A stretch of 64,000 bases of DNA, taken from positions 248,001 through 312,000 of the forward strand of contig NZ_JAFFPR010000050.1 of the NCBI RefSeq assembly GCF_016918735.1. The letters run 5' to 3'. This DNA is from Leptospira abararensis. Its GTDB lineage: Bacteria; Spirochaetota; Leptospiria; Leptospirales; Leptospiraceae. The stretch's first letter is position 1. Every line of letters begins with the position of its first letter. Shown here piece by piece: positions 48,083 to 56,922 of this stretch. The translations under genes and the position numbers were made by a program. The notes under the pieces are model-generated. The model was not told where the DNA came from. It was given only the letters and a program-made list of their open reading frames with translations, and ran no database searches.

Positions 48083-48487
48083 TTGAAACAAGGAGTTCCC
48101 ATCATTCTAGTTACACTTGTTTTTCTTTCTATTGTATCTTGTAAAAAAGACAAAGGCATGCTGAACTTGGAATGGCAAAATGAATCTTTGAGTTTAACAG
48201 CCGAGATTTGTACAAAGTATAGAGAATGTGCAGACAAAGAATGGAAATCTATCCCCGACAACCTGAAAAAATTTACCGAAGGAAGGTTGGAGGAAACACA
48301 ATGCCAGAAAAGGTTTCGTGAAAGCAATGCGTACAAACTGATCGGAGCCGATCCTTTGGCTATACAAACGGCATATAAAGAGTGCTATTCTCAAGTGTTA
48401 AAGTTTAGCTGTAAGGATTTACAAAAAGGAAAACTGGATGCAGAACCTTCTTGTATAGCATTTCAAAAGATCCAGAACGGAAATTAG
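48083..48487 (+). CDS. Cys-rich small lipoprotein (Leptospira all-Cys type)
   Basis: About 134 residues from a TTG at 48083, which gives a proper signal (MKQGVPIILVTLVFLSIVSC) with the lipobox Cys. The open frame extends to an ATG at 47780, but those 101 codons look unlike protein. An AAGGAG lies at 48090-48095, inside the proposed signal, and would suit only rare ATC/ATT starts. The mature part has six Cys in a spaced pattern and resembles small Leptospira lipoproteins. Start uncertain. Confidence 0.55.
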   Translation: MKQGVPIILVTLVFLSIVSCKKDKGMLNLEWQNESLSLTAEICTKYRECADKEWKSIPDNLKKFTEGRLEETQCQKRFRESNAYKLIGADPLAIQTAYKECYSQVLKFSCKDLQKGKLDAEPSCIAFQKIQNGN

Positions 48488-48513
48488 ATTTTAGTAAATT
48501 CTGATTTTGGGAG

Positions 48514-48534
48514 AAGGGAAATTTTTTATCCCTT
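48514..48534 (+). terminator. Weak hairpin downstream of the Cys-rich lipoprotein
   Basis: AAGGGA (48514-48519) pairs with TCCCTT (48529-48534), loop of nine. The 355-bp gap that follows also has a spaced inverted repeat GCGCATT (48624-48630) / AATGCGC (48668-48674) and a 12-mer shared with 47966-47977. No gene seen. Confidence 0.3.
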
Positions 48535-48842
48535 GGGATTATTCCAGCTACTTGTGATAAGTTATGCGCAGTTCGTTTATAATACGAGATAGAAATATGG
48601 TTAGGAAAGAAGGACGGAGAAAAAGCGCATTGCGTTTACTATCCGCATAGTTTTAGGAAATATCTGTAATGCGCCTATAAACAGCCCAGGGATTGGGTGG
48701 GGTTAACCGGTATACGTATATAGCCCCGTTGAAGAGAATTCGAAGCAATAACCTCAATAGAGATATCACTCGCACGAATACCTATAAAATCAATTGTATA
48801 TGAAACGCCAAATGAAACTTATAAAGAAAAATCCTCTGTTTT

Positions 48843-49478
48843 ATGTATAAAAAGTTTCTAATCATATTCGTTGTTTTGGTTTTTAATTGCACTACTTTCG
48901 TTCTATCTCCAGGAGTTTCTTCCGATTCGGAACTACCGCTGATCGAAGTGATTTCTTCTTATCCAGACAAAGAATTTAAACTTTCAGCCTTTCTATTATC
49001 TGGACAAAATTTAGAATTAGCACTCTACGATTTAAATAATTTTACGAACCACAATCCAGATTTTACTAAAAATTTAAAGGACATTGTGAAAAAAATCTAT
49101 AACTCTAATTTTGTGATTCTCCTTGAAGTGTCACCTGTAAAGAAAAATACAAGATTAGATGAGTTAATCAATGTTCAATTCTATAGCAGTGATTGTAATA
49201 CTTTCTTTTATGAAATTTACAGGTATGACTACATACAGTTTTATTCAAAATATAGAATAGGACAAAGAGAAATTACTTACCCTACGTTTCCTCATGAAAA
49301 ATATCAATTCGAATTAGAACCTAAGTTGGCTCACGTAGATATAAAAGATTTACCAAGAAAAAGAATCCTATTATACTCAGATGAAAGTTGTTCCATGAAT
49401 CAATTGAAGTCGATTCATTTCAAAATGGGTCCTGATCAAATTAATTCTTACTCAATCCTTTTAAAGCCTAGGGTCTAA
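48843..49478 (+). CDS. Hypothetical lipoprotein
   Basis: 211 residues with signal MYKKFLIIFVVLVFNC giving lipobox Cys16. The remainder has several Cys and Tyr/Phe-rich stretches (CNTFFYEIYRYDYIQFYSKY), no known family. Ribosome site weak. Confidence 0.55.
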   Translation: MYKKFLIIFVVLVFNCTTFVLSPGVSSDSELPLIEVISSYPDKEFKLSAFLLSGQNLELALYDLNNFTNHNPDFTKNLKDIVKKIYNSNFVILLEVSPVKKNTRLDELINVQFYSSDCNTFFYEIYRYDYIQFYSKYRIGQREITYPTFPHEKYQFELEPKLAHVDIKDLPRKRILLYSDESCSMNQLKSIHFKMGPDQINSYSILLKPRV

Positions 49479-49496
49479 TCTTTAAAGATATATTAT

Positions 49497-50236
49497 ATGT
49501 ATAATCCAGTTAAAGATGGCATTAAAAAAACAGTACAATACGTACAATATAGCGAGGCGATACCGCCAAGTGATTTGGTTGGACTAGTGCATAGTTTCTG
49601 GGAACTGAAGACGAATACTGTTTTGGGTGACGATTTTTTTCTTCACGTCTTACCTGACGCCTGTATCAATATCTTATTCAATTTAAGTGACCCAAAAATT
49701 GCGGCGATTACAGCAAGACATACCACTTATGTTGAGCTGAATCTTGGAAAATCCTTTCATTACGTTGGCATTCAGTTTCTACCCGGTATGTGGCAAGGCA
49801 ATCGTAATGAAATAGTACATGGGTTTGTAGATACTCCCTATAAAGGAAACTTACCTCTCCCGGAAACAGCAACTAAACTGACTCAGTTGGATTTCTCTGC
49901 TGGACAGTTAGTTTTATCGGAATTAGTACGACAGCTAGTCGAAAAGAATTTAGTTGTAAACAATGTGGTAACTACAAGGATACTGGCTGATATCGAAGTC
50001 ATTGATACAGTGACTGATATGGCAGCTTCCGCAAATCTGTCCCCTCGCCAATTGCAACGAACGCTAAAAAAAAAACGGGATTTTCTCCGCACGACTTTCT
50101 TAAGGTTTTGCGACTGCAACAATCTTTCAGAGGGCATTATCTAGAGTCCTATGTCGACCAGTCTCATTTTATTCACTCCTTTCGTAAGATCACTGGTTAC
50201 ACCCCCGCAGAATATTTTAAAAATTTTAATGTCTGA
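49497..50236 (+). pseudogene. AraC-family regulator split by a frameshift at A10
   Basis: The first frame runs 49497-50144 (215 residues) with a DUF6597-like N-terminal domain and the first half of an HTH (LSPRQLQRTLKKK). At a run of ten A (50066-50075) the downstream AraC sequence continues in the -1 frame as TGFSPHDFLKVLRLQQ and DQSHFIHSFRKITGYTPAEYFKNF, ending at TGA 50236. Restoring one base joins them into an intact regulator. It may be a pseudogene, or the run may allow slippage. It precedes the VOC gene. Confidence 0.75.
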
Positions 50237-50313
50237 TATATACAATACAAACTAAATTTCAACTGCTATAGTTTCTTAAGATGTTAGAGATAACATTTTA
50301 AGGAGAAATATTT

Positions 50314-50694
50314 ATGGTTACAATGAATGCAATTGGATGGTTTGACATCTACGTTAACGATATAAATCGTGCTACCACATTTTATGAGAAAGTATTTCAT
50401 CAAAAACTTGAGAAAATGGGTGATCCGACAGGGGAAACAAAGATGATGAGCTTCCCCGCAAATATGAAGTTATATGGTGCAGCAGGTGCCTTGGTAAAGT
50501 CAGATCATTCAAGTCCAGGAGTCGGTGGTATGATGGTTTACTTTAATGTAGAAGACTGTTCAGTAGAAGAATCAAGAGTTGTAGCTGCTGGTGGAAAAAT
50601 TGTCCGATCAAAGTTTTCGATTGGAGAATTCGGTTGGGTGACTATTTGTGAAGATTCAGAAGGAAATTTATTTGGTCTTAGTTCCATGAAATAA
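50314..50694 (+). CDS. VOC (glyoxalase/bleomycin-resistance)-family protein
   Basis: 126 residues, one VOC module: IGWFDIYVNDINRATTFYEKVF at the start and an AGGKIVRSKFSIGEFGWVTICEDSEGN end with the second strand set. AAGGAG precedes the ATG by 8-9 nt. Metal-binding residues and substrate are not certain. Likely under the neighbouring AraC regulator. Confidence 0.88.
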   Translation: MVTMNAIGWFDIYVNDINRATTFYEKVFHQKLEKMGDPTGETKMMSFPANMKLYGAAGALVKSDHSSPGVGGMMVYFNVEDCSVEESRVVAAGGKIVRSKFSIGEFGWVTICEDSEGNLFGLSSMK

Positions 50695-50710
50695 CCCTTT
50701 AGATTTAGGA

Positions 50711-51355
50711 TTGATATGGTTTGTTTATCCTTCTGAAGAAAAATATCCCATTCGAGGGATCGATGTTTCTAATCATCAAGGAAAAATTGAATGGAACTTA
50801 GTTCCTAAAAATCAAATCACATTTGTTTATATCAAATCAACAGAAGGTGGCGATTTCAAAGATAAATCGTTTCTTATTAATTGGAAGGAAGCAAAAAAAG
50901 AAGGTTTTAAAGTAGGGGCTTACCATTTTTTTACACTTTGTAAATCTGGTTCTGAACAAGCCGACAATTTCATCCAAACAGTTCCTAAGGAAATAGATTC
51001 TTTACCTCCTGTTGTTGATCTTGAATTTGTTGGAAATTGTAAAGATAGACCGAATGTAAAAAATGTGCAAAAAGAAATATCTGAATTTTTAGATAGGATT
51101 GATACTTATTATAGTGTGAAAACAATTCTCTATTTAACAAATGAATTCATTGAAAATTATCTTGGTGATGAACTCTTTCATCATCCCGTTTGGATTAGAA
51201 ATATTTTTTTACATCCTAATACTTTTTCATCGGTTGATTGGGTGATCTGGCAATATAAAAATACGGCGCGAATAGATGGGATTCATGGTCCTGTGGATGT
51301 AAATGTTTTAAATGGAAATTTAGAAAGTTTAACAAGTTTGAGTAATGCAAAATAA
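50711..51355 (+). CDS. GH25-family lysozyme-like protein with poorly defined start
   Basis: 214 residues from a TTG at 50711. GIDVSNHQG, FVYIKSTEGGDF, GAYHFF, VVDLEF and the terminal WQYKNTARIDGIHG-VDVN pattern match glycoside hydrolase family 25 muramidases, with the acid pair in DLE and GIDVS. No ATG is in frame in front: the frame opens only after 50690 and the N-terminus looks like the tail of a signal anchor (LIWFVYP). The gene may be 5'-truncated or use TTG with AGGA directly against it. Confidence 0.75.
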   Translation: MIWFVYPSEEKYPIRGIDVSNHQGKIEWNLVPKNQITFVYIKSTEGGDFKDKSFLINWKEAKKEGFKVGAYHFFTLCKSGSEQADNFIQTVPKEIDSLPPVVDLEFVGNCKDRPNVKNVQKEISEFLDRIDTYYSVKTILYLTNEFIENYLGDELFHHPVWIRNIFLHPNTFSSVDWVIWQYKNTARIDGIHGPVDVNVLNGNLESLTSLSNAK

Positions 51356-51524
51356 ATACTCGAACGCGTGTGAAAATTCCTTTTGGTTGTTTTGTATTTC
51401 TGACTGCAAATGGTCTTTACTGTATTTCTGATCCAGCCGTTTCATCTCTCTCGAATGCAAACGTGACAAAAAAGAATCGCGTAATTCATACCATTTGCTA
51501 ATTTCTTCATAGGGTTTGGTCGCT

Positions 51525-52331
51525 ATGAAAAGCTTTAAAATTGTCATTTTATTTCCCTTACTTTTTCTAACCGGAATCTTTCCACAAAATCTAGGACAAA
51601 GCAAAAATCCAAAGAATGAGATGGAAGTTGTTGTTGCGGTAGCGGCAAACCTTAAGAACCCCATGGAAGAGATCCGTCTTTCTTTTCAAAAACAAAATCC
51701 AGAAATCAATATAAAAAATATTTTTGGTGCTTCCGGCCAACTAACGAATCAAATACAAAATGGCGCACCGATGGATTTATTCCTTTCCGCAGATATGGAT
51801 TTTCCATTGGCTCTTTATAAAGATGGTTATACTCTTTTTCCACCAAAGGTGTATGCAGAGGGAGAATTAGTCCTTCTTTCACAAAAAGAAATTGAAAAAA
51901 CAAAATCCATTTCAGAACTGTTATTGAGTGAAAATATAAAATTCATCGCAATCGCCAATCCAAGAACGGCTCCCTATGGAAAGGTAGCAGTTGAGACTTT
52001 GCAAACGTTAGGTATATATGAAAAACTAAAACATAAGTTTGTATTTGGAGAAAGTATCACTCAGGTAAACCAATTCATTTCGACAGGATCGGCCGATGTT
52101 GGATTTACTTCATTTTCAACATTATATGGAAATGAAGACAAATTCCGATTTTGGTATCAAGTAGATCCAAAAACTCATTCGACAATTCAACAAGGAGTGG
52201 TTATCATTCAATCCAAAGAAGTTCGGACAGAGGAACAAAAAATAGCCATAAGTAAGTTATTTGAGTATCTTTTTTCCGCTGAGGCAAAATCAATTCTATT
52301 GAAGTATGGTTATAAAATTCCAAAAAATTAA
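51525..52331 (+). CDS. modA: Molybdate ABC transporter substrate-binding protein
   Basis: 268 residues from the ATG at 51525, with AGGG about 10 nt upstream; a TTG at 51516 is in frame with almost no spacing. Signal peptide (KSFKIVILFPLLFLTGIF). Mature part has the type I ModA pattern: VAVAANLKNPMEEI, GASGQLTNQIQNGAPMDLFLSAD and IANPRTAPYG. Captures molybdate or tungstate in the periplasm. First of modABC, ending in an IS. Confidence 0.93.
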   Translation: MKSFKIVILFPLLFLTGIFPQNLGQSKNPKNEMEVVVAVAANLKNPMEEIRLSFQKQNPEINIKNIFGASGQLTNQIQNGAPMDLFLSADMDFPLALYKDGYTLFPPKVYAEGELVLLSQKEIEKTKSISELLLSENIKFIAIANPRTAPYGKVAVETLQTLGIYEKLKHKFVFGESITQVNQFISTGSADVGFTSFSTLYGNEDKFRFWYQVDPKTHSTIQQGVVIIQSKEVRTEEQKIAISKLFEYLFSAEAKSILLKYGYKIPKN

Positions 52332-52385
52332 CAACTATTTGGTGATAATTTTGATTAGAAAATTCACTATCCTGGATTTGATTCT

Positions 52386-53069
52386 ATGATCATAAGTTTC
52401 GATCCCATCTGGTTGACACTTGAGCTTGCCATTCTCACAACAATTGTTTTAACAGTGATTACAATACCCATCGGTTATTGGCTTAGTTTTTCTTCCTTTC
52501 GATATCGTTTTATCGTAGAGGCCATACTCAACTTACCACTTGTTTTACCACCAACCGTCCTTGGTTTTTACCTTCTCCTGGTTTTTAGTCCGAATCATTG
52601 GCTGGGAGGATGGATTGAGGATGTTTTTCATTTTCGCATTGCTTTTAGTTTTTTTGGAATTCTCATTGGTTCAATTCTATTCAGTTTGCCTTTCATGTTA
52701 CAAGCATTACAAGTTGGGTTCTCATCGATCCCGAAAGGACATATAGAAACTGCAATGGTGCTAGGAAAATCTAAGTTTGAAATCTTATTTCGAGTCATTC
52801 TACCAAATTGTAAACAAGCAATCCTTGCTGGCATGATTTTGACATTTGCCCATACCATTGGTGAGTTTGGAGTGGTTTTGATGATTGGGGGAAGTATCCC
52901 CGGTAGAACCAAAGTTGCATCGATTGCCATTTTGGAAGAAGTGGAGGCAATGAATTATCATTCCGCACATATTTATGCCTTGGTGTTAGTTACCATTTCC
53001 ATGATTGTACTTTTGATATTATTTCGTTACAAACGAAATGTTTCGATGGTGTTAGCTGGGAAAGATTAA
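52386..53069 (+). CDS. modB: Molybdate ABC transporter permease
   Basis: 227 residues, about five to six TM helices. ABC-permease EAA-type loop VLGKSKFEILFRVILPNCKQAI and the TIGEFGVVLMIGG segment typical of ModB. Works with ModA and ModC in the inner membrane. Confidence 0.92.
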   Translation: MIISFDPIWLTLELAILTTIVLTVITIPIGYWLSFSSFRYRFIVEAILNLPLVLPPTVLGFYLLLVFSPNHWLGGWIEDVFHFRIAFSFFGILIGSILFSLPFMLQALQVGFSSIPKGHIETAMVLGKSKFEILFRVILPNCKQAILAGMILTFAHTIGEFGVVLMIGGSIPGRTKVASIAILEEVEAMNYHSAHIYALVLVTISMIVLLILFRYKRNVSMVLAGKD

Positions 53070-53092
53070 ATTGTTTAGGTATATAATTTAAA

Positions 53093-53947
53093 ATGATAAA
53101 AATTAATATTCAAAAAAAGTTTGTCTCTCGAATCACTCAACCTATCGAATTAAACTATCAATGTGAAATTCCTTTGAATCAAATTAGTTCTCTCTTTGGA
53201 GAATCTGGAGCTGGAAAAACGACACTTTTAAAAATGCTATCGGGTTTAATGACACCTGATTTTGGTACTATTATAGTAGATGGTCAGACTTGGTTTGACT
53301 CCGAAAAAAAAATTAATCTTCCGATTGCATCGAGATCCCTTGGTTTTTTATTTCAAGACTCTGCATTGCTCGCAAACATGAATGTGCGACAAAACATAGA
53401 GTTTGCGTTTCGTAAAGGGTATGAAGACAAACCATTTTTAAAGGAACTCATATCCATTGCCGAAATCGGCGAAATTTTAAATCAAAGTATCGAAGGATTG
53501 TCTGGAGGACAAAAACAAAGAATTGCTTTGGTGCGAGCCCTTGTGCAAAAACCAAAATTTCTTTTTTTGGACGAACCATTTTCTTCTTTGGACCAAAGGA
53601 TTAGAAACCAATTGTATTCAATGATCCATTCTTTGCAAAATCAATTCGAGATGACCATCCTTCTCATCACTCATGAGATTCCTGAGGTAATCAAATTATC
53701 AAAAAAAGTATTTATGGTTTCTGGAGGTCAAATTGTATCCAATGGGCATCCTATTGATATTTTTAATCCGAAAGGAAAACCCAATTCTTTAGAAGGGGAA
53801 GTGATTTGTATTGATCCATACACAAATCAGACGGCTCTATGGTTTCCCAATCCATTGGTTGTTGTGGAGCCAAAAGAAAAATTCCGTATTTTCAAGTTGG
53901 GTGATCTGGTTCAGACAAAATTATCGATTTTGAATGATGAGATTTAA
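53093..53947 (+). CDS. modC: Molybdate ABC transporter ATP-binding protein
   Basis: 284 residues. Walker A GESGAGKTT, signature LSGGQKQR, Walker B FLFLDEPFSSLD and LLITHE. It is shorter than the usual ~350 residues, so the C-terminal TOBE (molybdate-sensing) domain is mostly missing, though a short C-terminal stretch (about 215-284) remains. Provides ATP energy for ModAB. The gene ends 60 bp from the IS30 element. Confidence 0.92.
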   Translation: MIKINIQKKFVSRITQPIELNYQCEIPLNQISSLFGESGAGKTTLLKMLSGLMTPDFGTIIVDGQTWFDSEKKINLPIASRSLGFLFQDSALLANMNVRQNIEFAFRKGYEDKPFLKELISIAEIGEILNQSIEGLSGGQKQRIALVRALVQKPKFLFLDEPFSSLDQRIRNQLYSMIHSLQNQFEMTILLITHEIPEVIKLSKKVFMVSGGQIVSNGHPIDIFNPKGKPNSLEGEVICIDPYTNQTALWFPNPLVVVEPKEKFRIFKLGDLVQTKLSILNDEI

Positions 53948-54007
53948 ATTCAGAAATGGATCATTGTATTTTAAAAATCCTGAGTTTAAAAACCCATAAT
54001 TTCTTTG

Positions 54008-55069
54008 GGTAGGTTCAAGAATCTAGCGCACAAGCGCCCGTATTTCATTTTCAGGTGTATTCCAATTCAAAGTTTTTCTAGGTCTTTGATTGAGTAAAGT
54101 TTGAACCTTTTTGATTTGGTTTTTCTTTAGTTTTGAGAAGTCAGTTCCTTTAGGAAAGAAATCCCTGATAAGCATATTAGTATTTTCACATGTACCCCTT
54201 TCCCACGGCGAAGCAGGATGACAGAAATAAACTTTCATTTTTGTATTTTTAGTAAATAGTCTATGTTCTGCCATTTCTTTTCCTTGGTCATAAGTCATAG
54301 AAAGTTTTAATTGTTTTGGAAACTGTTTTAACTCTTGTTCAAAAGCTTTTCTGACAGATTCAGCATCCATTGCTTTCAAAGGTACTAGTATGACAGTTCT
54401 TGTGACTCTTTCTACAATAGTACCAAGAGCACTCGAATGGTTTTTACCTATTAGTAAATCGCCTTCCCAATGACCTGGAACTGACCTATCAGCAACTTCC
54501 TTTGGGCGTTCTTCAATACTGATCATATCTGGAATTTTCCCTATATTAGCCTTGATTCCGGCAGGTTTAGCTTTTTTTCCTTTTCTTCTAAGGTAAGTAT
54601 TGATTTCTTTTTTAAGTTCACCTCTTGGAAGCAAATAGATAAATGTATATATAGATTGATGCGAGATATTCATATATTTTTTATTCGGAAAGGAGCGATT
54701 TATATCTTTTGATATTTGCTGCGGTGACCATTTGAGTTCAATTCGATTTTTAAACTCTATATACAACTTGTTGTTAGTTAATAATTTACTTTTTCCAAGC
54801 TTTCTAGAAGAGGCAGCCATTCTTGTTTTATACCCAGAAATAATAGCCGAGTATTGATAATATCGATCAGCTATTTTTCCTTTTTCAAGTTCCCTACCAA
54901 TTGTTGAACGGTGACGACCCATTATTTCTGCAATCGCACCTTTTGAGTATCCTTGATGAATCAATATGGACAAGGTTTCCCTTTCCTTCGGACTAATTCT
55001 TGAGTATTTTGCCATATCTTCTCCGATTTATAATATCGGGATTTGTTGCATTAGATTCTTGAACCTACC
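54008..55069 (-). mobile_element. IS30-family insertion sequence, complete
   Basis: 1062 bp. Ends are perfect 18-bp inverted repeats: GGTAGGTTCAAGAATCTA (54008-54025) and its complement (55052-55069). Flanking 3-bp direct repeats TTG at 54005-54007 and 55070-55072 look like the target duplication. It carries one intact transposase gene. The insertion truncated the end of the DJ-1/PfpI gene on its right. Confidence 0.95.
54023..55015 (-). CDS. IS30-family transposase
   Basis: 330 residues, intact. N-terminal HTH (about 6-60: SPKERETLSILIHQGYSKGAIAEIMGRHRSTIGREL region) and a DDE-type catalytic domain: D in WEGDLLIG, D in TYDQGKEM, E in WERGTCENTN. No frameshift, so the IS may still be active. 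Confidence 0.95.
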   Translation of the reverse strand: MAKYSRISPKERETLSILIHQGYSKGAIAEIMGRHRSTIGRELEKGKIADRYYQYSAIISGYKTRMAASSRKLGKSKLLTNNKLYIEFKNRIELKWSPQQISKDINRSFPNKKYMNISHQSIYTFIYLLPRGELKKEINTYLRRKGKKAKPAGIKANIGKIPDMISIEERPKEVADRSVPGHWEGDLLIGKNHSSALGTIVERVTRTVILVPLKAMDAESVRKAFEQELKQFPKQLKLSMTYDQGKEMAEHRLFTKNTKMKVYFCHPASPWERGTCENTNMLIRDFFPKGTDFSKLKKNQIKKVQTLLNQRPRKTLNWNTPENEIRALVR

Positions 55070-55467
55070 TTGATATGATTGTATGTTGTCGCCAAACGTT
55101 GGTTTAGAACACCTGACTTGGCAATGGGCAATGCTCCAACACAAATGGAAGCAATGATTTTACCTTGTCGGTCAAAATGCCGAATCAACTCTAGAAATTC
55201 TGGATGATAGGCTTCTTCATAGAAACCGTATTCTTCAAATCCGCCGGGAATTGCCAAAGCTTCGAAATCATTGACTTTCATTTCGCTTAATAGATAATCC
55301 ACATTGAATCTAACACCAAATGAACCTGAAACTTCTTTAGTAAATCCACAGGAGTAAAGCTTGGTTGTTTTGTCTCCATCCACAAGATTCCATCCGATGA
55401 CATCAATGAAGACACTGGCTTCAAAAGATTCGAATCCTTTGGCGAGTAAGAGTAATACTTTTTTCAT
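55051..55467 (-). pseudogene. DJ-1/PfpI-family gene cut at its 3' end by IS30
   Basis: 138 residues remain. KKVLLLLAKGFESFEASVF, the IPGGFEEYGFYEEA and the nucleophile SICVGALP are DJ-1/PfpI features. The frame runs into the IS inverted repeat (after ATTYNHIK) and stops with VGSRI. Normal members are about 190 residues, so about 50 are missing. Left of the IS the frame would only give EIMGF and a stop, so the real C-terminus has been lost, not just split. Confidence 0.8.
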
Positions 55468-55472
55468 GGAAA

Positions 55473-56231
55473 TTATTTTTTTGAATCAAAATGTAATGAT
55501 GTTATCTTTTCCAAAGCATCATACTCCACTTTTGGAATATCTTTAATGGGGAGGATAAATCCTTCGTAACTCGAAAACATAATATAAATGTAATTTTCAT
55601 TCTTAATCAAAAATTGAAAACAATCCCATAGGTAGAAGCAGTGAAAGTATTCATTGGATCGGGTGACTCCACTTTCATTAAAAATAAAATCAAAGTTACC
55701 GATTCTTGTCGGACCAGAATAAATTTCATTATTTGAAATCTTTTGACTCCATTGATTTAAGAAATAGAAGCCGATCACCGCTAGAGAAAGGAGAAAATAT
55801 TTCAGGTGTTGTCTTATATTGGTATAGTCAAAAACGGTATCTAAAATCCCATAAATCACTAAAGCTCCAATGAATATAAGAACGATACTTAAGGATATCA
55901 ATAGATATTTAGGAAACCTAGTCATAACAAACTTCTGGAAAATTAGGATATCCTTATTTTCTATGGAAAATTGAAATTTGTAGTCTTTCGCTTTTTTCTT
56001 TGATTTTAGAGGTTCATAATGTTTTTTCTTTAATATTTGAAGAAGAATTTTATTTTTTTCCTTAGCCAACCTGAAATATCTTTTATATAAAAAGATAGAT
56101 GGAAACAGAAACAAGGCAGTTAACCAAATATTTACTGTTAAATGTTCGTTGGAATCGACTATGCTCTTTGCCATTGAGATTGTAAGGCCTAGAAAAACGG
56201 ATGCTAATATAAGTGTAATTCTTTGATTCAT
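55473..56231 (-). CDS. Membrane protein with YcxB-like C-terminus
   Basis: 252 residues, four TM helices in pairs (about 5-50 and 100-160). The C-terminal tail (FNESGVTRSNEYFHCF, YIMFSSYEGFILPIKDIP) fits the YcxB-like domain. Function unknown. Confidence 0.65.
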   Translation of the reverse strand: MNQRITLILASVFLGLTISMAKSIVDSNEHLTVNIWLTALFLFPSIFLYKRYFRLAKEKNKILLQILKKKHYEPLKSKKKAKDYKFQFSIENKDILIFQKFVMTRFPKYLLISLSIVLIFIGALVIYGILDTVFDYTNIRQHLKYFLLSLAVIGFYFLNQWSQKISNNEIYSGPTRIGNFDFIFNESGVTRSNEYFHCFYLWDCFQFLIKNENYIYIMFSSYEGFILPIKDIPKVEYDALEKITSLHFDSKK

Positions 56232-56277
56232 AAATTTAGTTTAATATTTCTTTTTTTAAAGGTAACTATTGATAATT

Positions 56278-56751
56278 TTATTTTATAATTAATTTATTGG
56301 CAAAAACAGCTTTTGCAAAATCTGCGATTTCAAAGTCTTCTAAATTTGGAAAAATTCGTTTTAGATTATGAAAAAAAGAAAATTCATCTACTCTCATGTA
56401 ATTTAAAAGAATTCGTAAACCATACAAGCTTTGAAGGAGCTCTTTTCGTTGTATCCAAATCGAATAAGATTTAATAAAAGTAATGAATGAGGCAAAGAAT
56501 ATTAACAATCTAAAATTTTCCTGACTTAAATTCAAAATTTTGAATAGCTTAGATTGTAAAAAGTTTCGATAGAATGGAAATTGTTCAGGAAAAAAAAGGA
56601 TGGATGTAACTGAAATGAACAAAAAAAACCAACATGCAAAGTATATGTGAGAAGTTTTCGAATTAAAAAAAATTATCTCTTCATCTTCGCCAAGTTTGAT
56701 ATGGTTAAGAAATTTTGAAATGAACTCATGTTTATCTGCTTCTTCGTGCAT
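56278..56751 (-). CDS. Hypothetical membrane protein
   Basis: 157 residues with two to three TM helices (about 33-55, 78-98). No family recognised. Adjacent to the YcxB-like gene on the same strand with a 46-bp gap. Confidence 0.55.
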   Translation of the reverse strand: MHEEADKHEFISKFLNHIKLGEDEEIIFFNSKTSHIYFACWFFLFISVTSILFFPEQFPFYRNFLQSKLFKILNLSQENFRLLIFFASFITFIKSYSIWIQRKELLQSLYGLRILLNYMRVDEFSFFHNLKRIFPNLEDFEIADFAKAVFANKLIIK

Positions 56752-56922
56752 AGCTTCTCCTTTTTCACAATCTTAATCGTCGACTTTGATTTATTTTCTT
56801 CCTTTAAATGGTATGATCACAAATGCGAATTTACCAAAAAGTTTTTTATATTCACCAATCACTTGATCGAATTTTCCTTCATATTAATTCATAGATTATA
56901 TCTCTTGAAGATAATACTATAT

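Noticed and set aside
47966..48773. 12-mer GATATCACTCGC repeated at 47966 and 48762
   Set aside because: Too short and with no further similarity around it to call a repeat element.
51329..51664. Minus-strand ORF of 111 residues across the modA start
   Set aside because: It overlaps the modA signal region on the other strand and has no ribosome site. Only its C-terminal ~70 codons look slightly protein-like.
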